A program made the position numbers and the translations under genes. A stretch of 64,000 nucleotides of DNA from Photobacterium sp. Ph5. GTDB lineage: Bacteria > Pseudomonadota > Gammaproteobacteria > Enterobacterales > Vibrionaceae. The notes beneath the pieces were generated by a model. The model was given only the letters and a program-made list of their open reading frames with translations. It did not search any database and was not told the DNA's origin. Numbering within the stretch: the stretch's first letter is position 1; the number at the start of each line of letters is the position of its first letter. Shown here piece after piece: positions 28,682-38,156 of the stretch. Where the stretch lies: positions 38,562 through 102,561 of the forward strand of contig NZ_JADQAQ010000001.1 of the NCBI RefSeq assembly GCF_022129445.1. The letters run 5' to 3'.

Positions 28682-30061
28682 TTACGCAGGAATTTCAATG
28701 CCAGCATCACGCATTTTCGCTAATTTATAACGTAAAGTTCGAGGACTGATCCCTAATTGCTCTGCTACATCTTTACGACTTCCTTCACAGGCAATTAAAG
28801 TATCTAAAATAATACTAAATTCTTGTTCACGTAACTCGCCCCCAAGCCCTTCACCTGTTGCCGCCGATTTAGGGCGAACAGCGACAACACTAGAATCAGG
28901 CTCTGGCATACTTTCAGGTATATCCGTATTAAGCCAATCAAAATGTTCTAATAAAATATCGTGCGGCTGAATATGATGGTTATCGCAAAGAATTAACGCT
29001 CGTTGAATCACATTATCTAATTCTCGAACATTTCCAGGCCACGGATATTGTAACAATTTATCTTGTGCGCCCTGACTTATAGTTGGTACCACATTTCCTT
29101 GTTTGATACTGTGCCGCTCTGCAAATAACATAGCTAATGGCAGAATATCACCCTTACGTTCAGCTAAAGCAGGCCAAGCAATTGGGAATACATTAAGTCG
29201 GTAGTATAAATCTTCACGAAAATGCCCTTCTGCAACATAAGTTTTAAGTTCACGGTTACTGGTTGCGAGAATACGTACATCTAACTTTATGCTTTTGCGA
29301 CCGCCTAGACGTTCTACTTCACGCTCTTGCAATACACGCAATAATTTTGCCTGTAGGCTCAAATCCATTTCACTGATTTCATCAAGCAATAAAGTACCAC
29401 CCTGTGCTTGCTCAAATTTTCCAGGACAGGCTTGGATCGCTCCTGTAAATGCACCTTTTTCATAACCAAATAAGGTTGCTTCAAGCATATTTTCCGGAAT
29501 AGCCGCACAATTAATGGCAATAAAAGGCCCATCTTTACGTTCTGAATTATCGTGAATATGACGAGATAGTACTTCTTTACCAGAGCCACTTGGCCCTAGC
29601 ACCATCACACTGGCATCTGTTTTTGCGACCTTATCAGCAAGGGCTAGCAACTTGATACTTTTCGGATCAGCAACCACTGTTTTACTGCTTTGTTTTTTTA
29701 TCGGCGCATAACGCCCGACCATATTTAGCAGCACTTCAGGTGCAAAAGGTTTCGCCATATAGTCAATCGCACCTTCACGCATCGCCGCGACTGCATCTTC
29801 AATATTGGCGTAAGCTGTCATTAAGAGTACGGGAATTTTCGGCCAATTTAATTTAATGCTGCGAAGTAATGCTAATCCATCCATCCCTGCCATTTGTACA
29901 TCAGAGACAACGATATCAACGGTTTCCGACTTCATGATCACTAAAGCATGCTCAGCGCTTTCCGCTTCAATCCATTGATAGCCAGCTAACGCTAACGTAT
30001 CAACCAATGCTTCACGTAATCCTTCATCATCTTCGACTACTAGGACTCTCGTTTGATTCAT
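28682..30061 (-). CDS. flrC: FlrC, sigma-54 response regulator for class III flagellar genes
   Basis: FlrC, phosphorylated by FlrB, activates sigma-54 promoters of hook-basal-body operons. The 459 residues comprise a receiver (1-120, acceptor Asp54 in VVSDVQMAGMDG) and an AAA+ domain (about 135-370) with [20 protein letters not shown] (the sigma-54 contact loop) and GGTLLLDEI. A Fis-type helix-turn-helix closes the protein (RKDVAEQLGISPRTLRYKL). It follows flrB by 37 nt. The nearby sigma-54 sites at flhA, fliK, flgB, flgF, flgK, flgO and flgT are its expected targets. Confidence 0.97.
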   Translation of the reverse strand: MNQTRVLVVEDDEGLREALVDTLALAGYQWIEAESAEHALVIMKSETVDIVVSDVQMAGMDGLALLRSIKLNWPKIPVLLMTAYANIEDAVAAMREGAIDYMAKPFAPEVLLNMVGRYAPIKKQSSKTVVADPKSIKLLALADKVAKTDASVMVLGPSGSGKEVLSRHIHDNSERKDGPFIAINCAAIPENMLEATLFGYEKGAFTGAIQACPGKFEQAQGGTLLLDEISEMDLSLQAKLLRVLQEREVERLGGRKSIKLDVRILATSNRELKTYVAEGHFREDLYYRLNVFPIAWPALAERKGDILPLAMLFAERHSIKQGNVVPTISQGAQDKLLQYPWPGNVRELDNVIQRALILCDNHHIQPHDILLEHFDWLNTDIPESMPEPDSSVVAVRPKSAATGEGLGGELREQEFSIILDTLIACEGSRKDVAEQLGISPRTLRYKLAKMRDAGIEIPA

Positions 30062-30098
30062 CTCTTCTCTCCATGAGTATGCACTGGCACGTTAATGC

Positions 30099-31139
30099 TC
30101 ACGATGCAGCTAACTGTGATTGCATATTCTGTTGTGAGGCCATTGGAAGGGTTAAAGTAAAGCATGTCCCTTTACCTAGCTCTGATGTTAAAGACAACTT
30201 GCCACGATGCGCGAGTGCCACCATTTGAACCACGGCTAATCCCAAACCTGTACCTTGTTTCCGAGTGGTAAAGAAAGGCTCTAACACTTTGCTTTGGATC
30301 TCTGTCGCAATACCGGGGCCATTATCGGTTACTGATAACAAAATTTCGTCACCTACGGCATAACAAGACACTGCAACAGTACAGCCTTTACCTGACATTT
30401 GGATAGCGTTTGTAATTAGATTACTGATAGCACTTGCCAGTGCATTTTCATTGCCTAAAATAGCCAAGGATTCATCATCGCAGTCAATACTAAAATCAAC
30501 ATTTTGGCTCATCACCAAAGCTTCAACCATGTTTTCCATGCTGTTAAGTAAGCTTTCTAATGAAAAACAATTAACCACTTTATTATCACCCCCTTTGGCA
30601 AAAAGCAGCATATCGTTGACTTGTTTTTCAAGATCTTGCAGACGATCAACAAGTTTACCTTGAAAGCGTTCACGGGTTGTTGCTGGCAAGTTAGGTGCCG
30701 ATAAATTAGCCGCATACAGCATCGCACTTGATAATGGCGTTCTGACTTGATGCGCCAAGGACGCCACCATTTTCCCTAAGGATGACAGTCGCTGCATTTC
30801 ACTTAATCGTGATTGTAATTGGCGCGTTTCTGTCATGTCAGTAATTACAATCAATTGTCCTGCTGCAGAAGCTGAAATGGCTAATTTCACTTTGCGTCCT
30901 GAACGTAGTGAAATTTCGTGTCCATCATCTTCCTGAGGCTGAAAACAACGCTGGATAACATCTACCCAACGTTCGCCTTCAAGAGGTTCGCCCAACAAAC
31001 GTAATGCTTCATTATTGGTTTCACAAATAAGGCCTTTTGGATCGAGTAAAATGACCCCAACAGGCATCACTTCCAGCACTTGTTGATAACGTTCAACTTG
31101 TTGTTCTAAAGTCCCTATCACAACCGCTTTATCATCCAT
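30099..31139 (-). CDS. flrB: FlrB, flagellar sensor histidine kinase
   Basis: FlrB phosphorylates FlrC. The 346 residues have a PAS-like domain (about 20-110; EVMPVGVILLDPKGLICETN), the phosphoacceptor box LAHQVRTPLSSAM, and an ATPase domain with LITNAIQMS, VTDNGPGI and GTGLGLAVV. There are no membrane segments, so it senses a cytoplasmic signal, as expected for the family. It is driven by the sigma-54-type promoter at 31183-31200. Confidence 0.97.
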   Translation of the reverse strand: MDDKAVVIGTLEQQVERYQQVLEVMPVGVILLDPKGLICETNNEALRLLGEPLEGERWVDVIQRCFQPQEDDGHEISLRSGRKVKLAISASAAGQLIVITDMTETRQLQSRLSEMQRLSSLGKMVASLAHQVRTPLSSAMLYAANLSAPNLPATTRERFQGKLVDRLQDLEKQVNDMLLFAKGGDNKVVNCFSLESLLNSMENMVEALVMSQNVDFSIDCDDESLAILGNENALASAISNLITNAIQMSGKGCTVAVSCYAVGDEILLSVTDNGPGIATEIQSKVLEPFFTTRKQGTGLGLAVVQMVALAHRGKLSLTSELGKGTCFTLTLPMASQQNMQSQLAAS

Positions 31140-31182
31140 GCATGAAACCTAATAACAAAAAAATTCAATGTAATTTATAAAA

Positions 31183-31200
31183 AAGCAATTTACATGCCAT
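31183..31200 (-). promoter_or_regulatory. Sigma-54 promoter of flrB
   Basis: The minus strand reads ATGGCATGTAAATTGCTT. TGGCAT-N5-TTGCT is close to consensus, and GG and GC are exactly 10 nt apart. Expected start is near 31173, about 34 nt before the flrB ATG. In Vibrio flrBC is the class II target of FlrA with sigma-54. Confidence 0.85.
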
Positions 31201-31425
31201 ATATTATTCTTTTAAATCATGTAATTACAATTAAATCATCATAAAGAAATATGTCAAAAAAATGACAATCAATTAGAGTTTTATCGAATTAGCTAAAAAG
31301 ATACAGATTAGCGGCATATTTTTGAGAGGTTGTTGCTAAAAATAAATTAAAAGAAAAGTATATTATTACCAGTTAAGTTAAAAGTGATGAATTAGCAGAC
31401 AAACTATTTAGGTGACAAAGAGAAA

Positions 31426-31461
31426 TAAAAAAGCCGATGTCAAATTAATGGCATCGGCTTT
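31426..31461 (-). terminator. Terminator after flrA
   Basis: AAAGCCGATG and CATCGGCTTT form a perfect 10-bp stem with a 12-nt loop, and the minus strand continues TTTT. It isolates the master regulator gene from flrBC. Confidence 0.9.
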
Positions 31462-31482
31462 ATATGAATTAATGACGCTTTA

Positions 31483-32928
31483 TTAGCTTTCTTTGTTTAA
31501 GCCATATTTACGCATTTTTTCAACTAAGGTCGTTCGGCGCATACCCAACATATCGGCAGCTCTTGCTACAACCCCCGTTTGAGCATCTAACGCTTGCTTG
31601 ATCATATCGACTTCAAGATCAGCTAACATTTCTTTTAAATTTAGCCCTTCAGGTGGAAGCTCACTGCTCGCTACCGTTTGTTCATCTTCATATGAAGAGA
31701 ACATACTTGCTAATGCTTCTTGCTCTAGCTCTTCAACACTTGGCAATGTGCTTTCTGGCGTAAAATCAGGAAGCTGACCATAACGATACTTAATCGGTAA
31801 ATGGTTAATATCTACCATTTCACCTGGGTACAAAATACATAAACGCTCAACAAGGTTTGCAAGCTCACGTACGTTACCCGGCCAGTTATGCTCCATTAAT
31901 GAGTTAATCGCACGCGGTGTAAAGTGAATGCGTTTAGCACCTTCAGCTTCCATACGTGTAAGTAATTCTTGCAATAATAAAGGCAGATCTTCAATACGCT
32001 CGCGCAGTGCTGGCATATCAATTGGGAACACATTAAGACGGTAGTACAGATCTTCACGAAATAAATTTTCATGGATCATTTTGTCTAAATCGCGATGTGT
32101 TGCCGCAATAATACGCACATTAGTTTTAATGGTTTGACTACCACCAACACGTTCAAAGCAACGCTCTTGAAGAACACGAAGTAGCTTAACCTGCATAGAC
32201 ATCGGCATATCACCGATTTCATCAAGAAATAATGTGCCACCTTCGGCTAATTCAAAACGGCCTTTACGTGCAGAAATTGCACCGGTAAATGCCCCTTTTT
32301 CATGACCAAATAATTCACTTTCCAGTAAATCTGGCGGAATAGCACCACAGTTAACAGGCACAAACGGACCTTTACCACGCGCAGAGTGATAATGAACGTT
32401 ACGTGCCACAACTTCTTTACCTGTACCAGATTCACCTAAAATCAGCACACTTGCATCACAAGCAGCAACTTGTTCCATGAGATGACGGATTTGACTGATT
32501 GCAGCGCTACTACCTACCATGCTACGGAATAAGGTATTTTTACGCCCTAGCTGAGGAACTTGGTAAGCACGTTTACCCATATATTCTTGGCAATGACGGA
32601 AAGCATCAACGAGCTGGTTGTAATGCAAAGGTAACTCTAGATCGCCAACATAGTTCGCTAAACCAGAAAGATGAGCGCGATGATTTCCAAGCGATACAAC
32701 AGGAATTTGGGCATGAATTTTTAGTGTATCTACGATATGAGATAAATTTTTATTTACTTCAATGTTACCCAGTAAACATGCGCCCCATGACTGCTGCCAT
32801 AATGAAGCATCAATATCCTGTGACGAGATAATTTCACACTGCTCACCAACAAACCCCAGAATTACACTGAGATCATGACGTTGCTGTTGATCGTCTTCAA
32901 TAACGAGTGTCTTTGCTAAACCTTGCAT
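31483..32928 (-). CDS. flrA: FlrA (FleQ-type), master activator of the polar flagellum
   Basis: FlrA activates the class II flagellar promoters with sigma-54, and FlhG and cyclic di-GMP restrain it in Vibrio. It has an N-terminal FleQ domain (starting [15 protein letters not shown]) and an AAA+ domain with [23 protein letters not shown] and [14 protein letters not shown] Fis-type helix-turn-helix closes it ([20 protein letters not shown]). I start it at 32928 (481 residues) because homologues begin there; an ATG at 32952 would add eight residues and neither has a strong ribosome site. It is monocistronic, ending at a strong terminator. Confidence 0.96.
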   Translation of the reverse strand: MQGLAKTLVIEDDQQQRHDLSVILGFVGEQCEIISSQDIDASLWQQSWGACLLGNIEVNKNLSHIVDTLKIHAQIPVVSLGNHRAHLSGLANYVGDLELPLHYNQLVDAFRHCQEYMGKRAYQVPQLGRKNTLFRSMVGSSAAISQIRHLMEQVAACDASVLILGESGTGKEVVARNVHYHSARGKGPFVPVNCGAIPPDLLESELFGHEKGAFTGAISARKGRFELAEGGTLFLDEIGDMPMSMQVKLLRVLQERCFERVGGSQTIKTNVRIIAATHRDLDKMIHENLFREDLYYRLNVFPIDMPALRERIEDLPLLLQELLTRMEAEGAKRIHFTPRAINSLMEHNWPGNVRELANLVERLCILYPGEMVDINHLPIKYRYGQLPDFTPESTLPSVEELEQEALASMFSSYEDEQTVASSELPPEGLNLKEMLADLEVDMIKQALDAQTGVVARAADMLGMRRTTLVEKMRKYGLNKES

Positions 32929-33016
32929 AGAATGGATATAGCCTGCCTTCATAAAATGATGTAATTATTGGCTTATTTAATAGAAATGCGAACCACTGCC
33001 AATATTATTGATGTCT

Positions 33017-33044
33017 ATTGTAATTAAACCATAGGAGAAGGCAA
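33017..33044 (-). promoter_or_regulatory. Possible sigma-70 promoter of flrA
   Basis: On the minus strand TTGCCT and TACAAT are separated by 16 nt, ending about 90 nt before flrA. Sigma-70 control fits a class I gene. The match is modest and the region is AT-rich, so a chance match is possible. Confidence 0.35.
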
Positions 33045-33093
33045 TATTTGATAGCAGAAAGGTGTGATACCAATACAAGGATATATAAAATAA

Positions 33094-33130
33094 TAGGACG
33101 AATATTGCGCATTTACAGCTATTCATCCTA
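33094..33130 (-). terminator. Probable terminator after fliS
   Basis: TAGGATGAATA and TATTCGTCCTA pair over 11 positions with one G-U wobble around a 15-nt loop on the minus strand, followed by TTATTTTATAT. It ends the flaG-fliD-flaI-fliS unit before flrA. Confidence 0.6.
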
Positions 33131-33202
33131 TATTTGAAGAGTTATTACCATTTTTTATAGTGTTATCCTGCTTATATGCATTTTAACACTTACGTTTATT
33201 AA

Positions 33203-33604
33203 TTAACTCGCTTCACTTAAATGATGATACTCAGTTGGGATTTGATCCCACGCTGATTTGATCTCACGTAGCATACCAATCACATCATCAATTGGCTTAG
33301 TTTGATTTTCAGCGTTTGCGCGGGTAATTTCGCTTGCCATAAACTCATAAAGTGAATCAAGGTTCTTAGCAATATCACCGCCATCTTCCATTGATAAGCA
33401 GTCACGCAAGCTTAATACGATATCTAATGCTTTGCTTAAGCGCTCACATTTCACCGCAACATTGCCTTGCTCCATTGCTGCTTTACCTTGAATTAAACGC
33501 TCAATCGCACCTGCATACAGCATTTGAATAACACGGTGAGGAGAAGCACTGGCTAATTGTGCGTTTACTGAAACTTTTTTATATGCCTGAAGAGAGCCAC
33601 GCAT
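33203..33604 (-). CDS. fliS: FliS, flagellin export chaperone
   Basis: FliS binds the flagellin C-terminus and keeps it soluble until export. The 133 residues begin MRGSLQAYKKVSVNAQLASA and contain SPHRVIQMLYAGAIERLIQG, the family core, plus a C-terminal helix ending in IKSAWDQIP. It follows flaI by 52 nt. Confidence 0.97.
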   Translation of the reverse strand: MRGSLQAYKKVSVNAQLASASPHRVIQMLYAGAIERLIQGKAAMEQGNVAVKCERLSKALDIVLSLRDCLSMEDGGDIAKNLDSLYEFMASEITRANAENQTKPIDDVIGMLREIKSAWDQIPTEYHHLSEAS

Positions 33605-33656
33605 GATGTAATCCCTTATTTAATAAGTGAAATCAAAATCAACAAAACTAAGAAGG

Positions 33657-33956
33657 CTACAAACCGTTTTGTTGAATATTGCTGTACAGTGATAACGATT
33701 GTTTGCTCTTTTTAGAACGGACTAATCGCTCACCAATAATATCTTTGTGTTTTTGAATTAAACTTTTTAATGCTTTTGTACGTGCCACTACATCATCAAA
33801 AACGGGGCGAGTTAAGTTAGGTTGGCCTAAGATCTGCTCGACCTCTTGATGACGTAATGACACTAAATTTTCTAACTGCTGCGGAAAGTCATCGTTATAT
33901 TCATCAGCAGTTAATAGTTGCTCTATTTGCTGCTCTAGTTGCGTTAACTGTTCCAT
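33657..33956 (-). CDS. flaI: FlaI, probable FliT-like filament-cap chaperone
   Basis: The 99-residue helical protein lies between fliD and fliS, the position of flaI in Vibrio. It is Gln/Leu-rich with an N-terminal amphipathic helix (LTQLEQQIEQLLTADEYND) and a basic C-terminal part (KHKDIIGERLVRSKKSKQ). FliT-type chaperones for FliD have this size and place. The exact activity of FlaI is inferred from context. Confidence 0.78.
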   Translation of the reverse strand: MEQLTQLEQQIEQLLTADEYNDDFPQQLENLVSLRHQEVEQILGQPNLTRPVFDDVVARTKALKSLIQKHKDIIGERLVRSKKSKQSLSLYSNIQQNGL

Positions 33957-33964
33957 ATTTATCC

Positions 33965-35407
33965 TTAATCAAATGACACCAATAAACTCAACATACTATT
34001 AAGCTGATTATTCATTTGGCCTATCGCTTCATCCATCGCTAAAAACTGTTTGTAAGTGCGATCTTCATAAGCTTTCATACGTTTATCAAGTTGCATCATG
34101 TCATCATCTAATGACTTCTGACGCTCTTTTAATGTGTCTTCTTTTACCGATAAAGCACCGTCGGTTTTATCGGTAAAAGTGTCTAATAACTTATCGGCTT
34201 TGGCTAAAAATCCCGTGTCTTCTTGGCCGAAAAACTGCCCAATAACATTAAAATTTTCACTAATAATGTCATCTAGTTTATCGCTATCATCTTCCAGCTC
34301 TAACGTGCCATCACGTTGCACGGAAATACCAAAATCAGATAACTGATACAATTTGCCGTTTACTTCAATCGGCTCGTTCATCAAGCCGCGCATTTGGCTA
34401 AGTACTGAACGGGTTAAACTGTCACCATTCAGTGCACCAGCGCGGTTTGGATCATCTGGCTCACGATCAGGATCAAACCCTGTTAGCTTATCAGTCGTTG
34501 AAATTAAACCGTTGTAGGCATCAACAAAAGATTTTAGTGAGTCTTTGGTACTCTTTTCATTATTTTCGATGGTAATTTTTACAGATTTCACATCGACATC
34601 ATCAGTTTCAGGGTTTTCTGAACCTGACGTTCCAGTCAGCTTTTTCAAATCTAACGTCACACCTTCAATCACATCTTTAAAGGTGTTATTACTGCTGGTC
34701 ACGGTAGTAAAGTTATCAATCTTAATGCGTGCATCTTGCGCTTCTTGCATTTGATCAACTTTACTGTCTGTCATCCCTTCTTTATAAGCCAGTGATGCCA
34801 ATTGCCCTGTCATACCAGACGTATCAATTTCAATTTTATTTTCAACACCCGTATCTTTAGATGAGAAAACGATTTTAGAGCCGCCCTCTTCACCAGTGTT
34901 GATCACCGTCGCCGTTAAGCCTGGGTTATCTTCTGCATTGTTAATCGCATCCACAATCGACGACAAGTCATCGTTGTCTTCAGTAATGTTTAAGGTCATC
35001 GACTTATCACCAACCTTAATTACCATTTCACCACTACCGAGTGAGGCTTCAGGATCGCCGCTAAATAACTCTTGCCCCATTAATTTATGAGACTGCGCCA
35101 TTTGCTCTACGTTAATGGTATAAGTACCATTTTTCGCTTTCGCATCGGCTTTTACAGAAACATAATCACTATTGTCAGACGTCGCTTTTTGGCTAGAGAA
35201 AGCATCGTCTTTACCAAACTTCTCCAACATAGATTGGATACTGCTTACTGATGACTTAACCTGCCCGTAAGCACTAAGCGAGACATTAACCTTTTTTTGC
35301 TGATCCATAATCCGATCAAACTTAGGTTTTTTTTCAGCCGCTACTAGTTGTTGCGTCATCCCCGCGACATCTAAGCCCGATGCCATACCCGCAGCACTTA
35401 ACCCCAT
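33965..35407 (-). CDS. fliD: FliD, filament cap protein (hook-associated protein 2)
   Basis: FliD caps the filament and folds incoming flagellin. The 480 residues have an N-domain (GLSAAGMASGLDVAGMTQQLV), a central region with flagellin-IN-like folds (NGTYTINVEQMAQSH, DLSSIVDAINNAEDNPG, GSKIVFSSKDTG) and a C-terminal coiled coil (RMKAYEDRTYKQFLAMDEAIG). The internal SFVDAYNGLISTTDKLTG is a strong hallmark. It lies 12 nt after flaG. Confidence 0.97.
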   Translation of the reverse strand: MGLSAAGMASGLDVAGMTQQLVAAEKKPKFDRIMDQQKKVNVSLSAYGQVKSSVSSIQSMLEKFGKDDAFSSQKATSDNSDYVSVKADAKAKNGTYTINVEQMAQSHKLMGQELFSGDPEASLGSGEMVIKVGDKSMTLNITEDNDDLSSIVDAINNAEDNPGLTATVINTGEEGGSKIVFSSKDTGVENKIEIDTSGMTGQLASLAYKEGMTDSKVDQMQEAQDARIKIDNFTTVTSSNNTFKDVIEGVTLDLKKLTGTSGSENPETDDVDVKSVKITIENNEKSTKDSLKSFVDAYNGLISTTDKLTGFDPDREPDDPNRAGALNGDSLTRSVLSQMRGLMNEPIEVNGKLYQLSDFGISVQRDGTLELEDDSDKLDDIISENFNVIGQFFGQEDTGFLAKADKLLDTFTDKTDGALSVKEDTLKERQKSLDDDMMQLDKRMKAYEDRTYKQFLAMDEAIGQMNNQLNSMLSLLVSFD

Positions 35408-35419
35408 CGTAAATACCTC

Positions 35420-35851
35420 TTAGACTATTTTGCTCAGCGAGCTCAGTGCATGCTTGGCTAAATTTTTGTTTAACTCTAGCAATTCCTGTGCCGGAACTTG
35501 ACGAATAACTTCACCACTGGCTTTATCTACAATAGTGGCAATTTGCTCACCGGTTTCTTCATCTTGGTAGAAGCGTAAGCTGCGGTTAAATTGTTGTAAA
35601 ACCATCTCGATCTGCTTAATTCTCTCTTGATCGGAACGGCTATCTTGCAAAGATGAATTAAGGGGATCGTCAACGTCTGTTCGGTTAACAGCATTTACGT
35701 GTTCTGTGGGTGGCAAATCATTGCCAAGCGATGTTTGAGACTCTGAAGCGGCGTTTAACGGGGTTGCTTGAGTGGTCGATTTTCCACTGTTCTCTTTTAC
35801 TAATGAGTGAGAAAGTGTGTTTTGAGGTATTGAAGTAGGATTGATCGCCAT
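35420..35851 (-). CDS. flaG: FlaG, filament-length-related protein
   Basis: FlaG family proteins affect filament length, and their role is only partly known. From the ATG at 35851 there are 143 residues; AAAGGA lies 8 nt before it, against only 2 nt for the ATG at 35857. The N-terminal 80 residues are Ser/Thr/Asn-rich. The conserved C-terminal domain has LQQFNRSLRFYQDEETGEQI and VDKASGEVIRQVPAQELLEL. It follows the flagellin terminator and has no obvious promoter of its own. Confidence 0.95.
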   Translation of the reverse strand: MAINPTSIPQNTLSHSLVKENSGKSTTQATPLNAASESQTSLGNDLPPTEHVNAVNRTDVDDPLNSSLQDSRSDQERIKQIEMVLQQFNRSLRFYQDEETGEQIATIVDKASGEVIRQVPAQELLELNKNLAKHALSSLSKIV

Positions 35852-35888
35852 AGTCATTTTCCTTTAGCGATATAGCCAAAATACAATA

Positions 35889-35914
35889 ATGCCCCGTTAA
35901 AGCTAACGGGGCAT
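35889..35914 (-). terminator. Terminator after flagellin
   Basis: ATGCCCCGTTA and TAACGGGGCAT form a perfect 11-bp stem with a 4-nt loop. The minus strand then reads TATTGTATTTT. The T-rich tail is imperfect, which could allow limited readthrough into flaG. Confidence 0.85.
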
Positions 35915-35926
35915 CAATAAGACAGA

Positions 35927-37879
35927 TTAACCTAGTAGGCTAAGTGCAGCCTGTGGGATCTGCTTAGCTTGGGCAAGAATTGACGTACCTGCTTGCTGTA
36001 GGATCTGACCTTTGGTCATGTTGATGGTTTCAGAGGCGAAATCGACATCTTTGATACGGCTGTTAGACGCATTTACGTTTTCGTTAATGTTAGCCAAGTT
36101 GCTCATAGTGTGATTCATACGGTTTTGGAAGGCACCAATTTCCGCACGCTTCTCATCAATTTGCTCCATAGCCGCATCAAGCACGTCAATCGCGTTTTGT
36201 GCACCTTCTGCTGTTGATAGATCTAGGCTTGCTACAGATTCAGTTGTTGTTGCAGTACCGATAGTTAATGCCGATGTTTCATCAGTATCATCAAATTTCT
36301 TAGTTGAGTACTCAATCGACTCAATATCTGTATCTAACTTCATCGCAGAGAAATCAACAGTAAAGGACTTCTCTCCTTCAATACCACCTGCTGTCTTAGT
36401 GTCACCACTCGTTGTACCATCACCAGCTAAAGCTACAGTACCGGTACCATCAGCCGTTTCAATTGTAGCTGTTGTACCAGCATCAGTACCTTTTAGTTCA
36501 GCTGAAACTTTAACTTCACTACCATCGTTAGATGTGATCTCAAAAGCGCCACCAGCTGTTGCTGTTACAGTAATATTACTATCAGCAGCATTGAATACAG
36601 TGTCTAATTTATCTTGTAGATCCTGCTGTGTAGCAAAGTCTGTACTATCAAAAGAAATTGATTGATCACCGATAGTAAAATCAATGGTTTCACCAGGAAC
36701 CGCTTCTGTACCACCTGTTGCGGTAGCTGTCGCTTGAGTAGTACCTACAGTTGTTGCAGCTCCGCCATCAACAGCAATGCTTGCTGTGGCACCAGTACCA
36801 GTACCATCATCTTTTTGGTGGTTAATGGTTACATCTTTACCATCAGCTCGAGTAAGGCTAAATCCATCTGTCCCTACCGCTGCTAATGTTACATTTGTTA
36901 AACCCGCATTCGTTGCTGCAGTTTGTAATGCTGTATCCAATTCACCGTTCGTCTGAGAACCCGTAAGAATTGTGCTATTTAAGGTGATAGTCTTCATATC
37001 AGAACCATCACCATCAGCACTATTATCAATCTCAAACGTAATAGTTGCATCAGTATCAGCAGCTAAGCCAGTAACTGCTGCCGATGTTGCTGTTACAGCA
37101 GTACCCGCTTTTGCAGCTAACCCTGAAACAGATGTTGTACCAGCTGTAGCAGGTGTTGTAGTTTCATCAACACCAATATTACTGACCCCATCAATATTAT
37201 TCAGTTTATTTTTAAGATCATCAGCCGTCATATCTTTGGTGATAGCGACATCATGCGAAGTACCATCAATATCTAATGAAAACTCACCATTACCTGTAGA
37301 TGTGCCACCTTTTACTTCAACCGCAGCAGGGCCAGCATCCAGATTTTTGTAATCACGACCAATTGCATGAGCAGACACATCCATTAAGCCAAGGCTTTGC
37401 GTTTCATTTGAGTTTGCGCCTATTTGGAAAGATGTTTTACCGTCCTTATCACCAAACGAACCATCAAGAAGGTTCTGACCACCGAAGCTTGTGGTATCAG
37501 CGATACGGTTCATTTCGCTTTGCAATTCACCCATTTCTTTCTGCATTGCTTCACGGTCTTTATCAGAGTTTGAACCGTTCGCAGACTGTAGCGCAAGCTC
37601 ACGCATACGCTCCATGATTGTGGTTGATTCTTGCATTGCACCTTCAGCAGTCTGTGCCATTGAAACACCGTCGTTGGCGTTACGCATTGCTACGTTCAAA
37701 CCGTTAGTTTGGTTTGTTAGACGGTTAGAGATTTGAAGACCTGCTGCATCATCTTTCGCAGAGTTAATACGAAGACCAGATGATAATTTTTGCATGCTGT
37801 CGGCAACGCTACTGCTAGCACTGTTTAGGTTACGCTGGGCAGTCATTGCTGTTACGTTGGTATTAATTGTAATAGCCAT
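35927..37879 (-). CDS. Flagellin with enlarged central region
   Basis: This is the filament subunit and the only flagellin gene in the window. The D0/D1 ends are standard: [20 protein letters not shown] at the start, [17 protein letters not shown], and [19 protein letters not shown] at the end. At 650 residues it is far longer than Vibrio flagellins, which are about 375. The extra lies in residues about 190-560: at least two or three modules with flagellin-IN-like patterns ([54 protein letters not shown]), rich in Thr/Ala/Gly/Asp and lacking Cys. Its promoter is the sigma-28 site at 37956-37983. Confidence 0.96.
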   Translation of the reverse strand: MAITINTNVTAMTAQRNLNSASSSVADSMQKLSSGLRINSAKDDAAGLQISNRLTNQTNGLNVAMRNANDGVSMAQTAEGAMQESTTIMERMRELALQSANGSNSDKDREAMQKEMGELQSEMNRIADTTSFGGQNLLDGSFGDKDGKTSFQIGANSNETQSLGLMDVSAHAIGRDYKNLDAGPAAVEVKGGTSTGNGEFSLDIDGTSHDVAITKDMTADDLKNKLNNIDGVSNIGVDETTTPATAGTTSVSGLAAKAGTAVTATSAAVTGLAADTDATITFEIDNSADGDGSDMKTITLNSTILTGSQTNGELDTALQTAATNAGLTNVTLAAVGTDGFSLTRADGKDVTINHQKDDGTGTGATASIAVDGGAATTVGTTQATATATGGTEAVPGETIDFTIGDQSISFDSTDFATQQDLQDKLDTVFNAADSNITVTATAGGAFEITSNDGSEVKVSAELKGTDAGTTATIETADGTGTVALAGDGTTSGDTKTAGGIEGEKSFTVDFSAMKLDTDIESIEYSTKKFDDTDETSALTIGTATTTESVASLDLSTAEGAQNAIDVLDAAMEQIDEKRAEIGAFQNRMNHTMSNLANINENVNASNSRIKDVDFASETINMTKGQILQQAGTSILAQAKQIPQAALSLLG

Positions 37880-37955
37880 AAGGTGACACTCCTTGGTATG
37901 ATCTTTCCCAGACGTGTTGCCGGGTTAAAAGAGGTTTTTCTAACTTGTGCTAAGG

Positions 37956-37983
37956 TTAACGGCACGTTTTTTCGAAGCTTTAG
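37956..37983 (-). promoter_or_regulatory. Sigma-28 (FliA) promoter of flagellin
   Basis: The minus strand reads CTAAAG-N14-GCCGTTAA, a near-perfect FliA promoter, about 80 nt before the start codon. The spacing is the same as at flgM. In Vibrio the main flaA gene uses sigma-54 instead, and I found no GG-N10-GC site here. Confidence 0.9.
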
Positions 37984-38104
37984 ATTTTTTTTAAAAAAAC
38001 TTCAATTAAAAGCAAAAAAAACACAAAACCATTAATTATCAATAAATTAAAAACACTCAACATTAATAACCTACCCCTTTAACCACGTTATTTAGATCAC
38101 AAAA

Positions 38105-38128
38105 AAAACGGCAAATAATTGCCGTTTT
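38105..38128 (-). terminator. Terminator after flgL
   Basis: AAAACGGCAA and TTGCCGTTTT form a perfect 10-bp stem with a 4-nt loop, followed on the minus strand by TTTT. It ends the flgKL unit before flagellin. Confidence 0.9.
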
Positions 38129-38156
38129 CAATATTACGCATGTTATTAACAATCAT

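Larger units (their letters stand above)
31140..31482. other. 343-nt intergenic region between flrA and flrB
   Basis: It contains a strong flrA terminator (31426-31461) and, 220 nt further downstream on the minus strand, the sigma-54 promoter of flrB (31183-31200). The AT-rich stretch between could hold FlrA binding sites, but I cannot identify them by eye. No coding sequence is seen. Confidence 0.7.

Noticed and set aside
35858..35926. Independent promoter for flaG
   Set aside because: Neither sigma-54 nor sigma-28 elements with correct spacing are present; readthrough or an internal flagellin promoter is more likely.
36399..37352. Plus-strand open frames opposite flagellin (Val/Ser/Ala/Pro-rich)
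   Set aside because: They are antisense shadows of the Thr/Ala/Gly-rich flagellin insert, with no ribosome site and biased composition.
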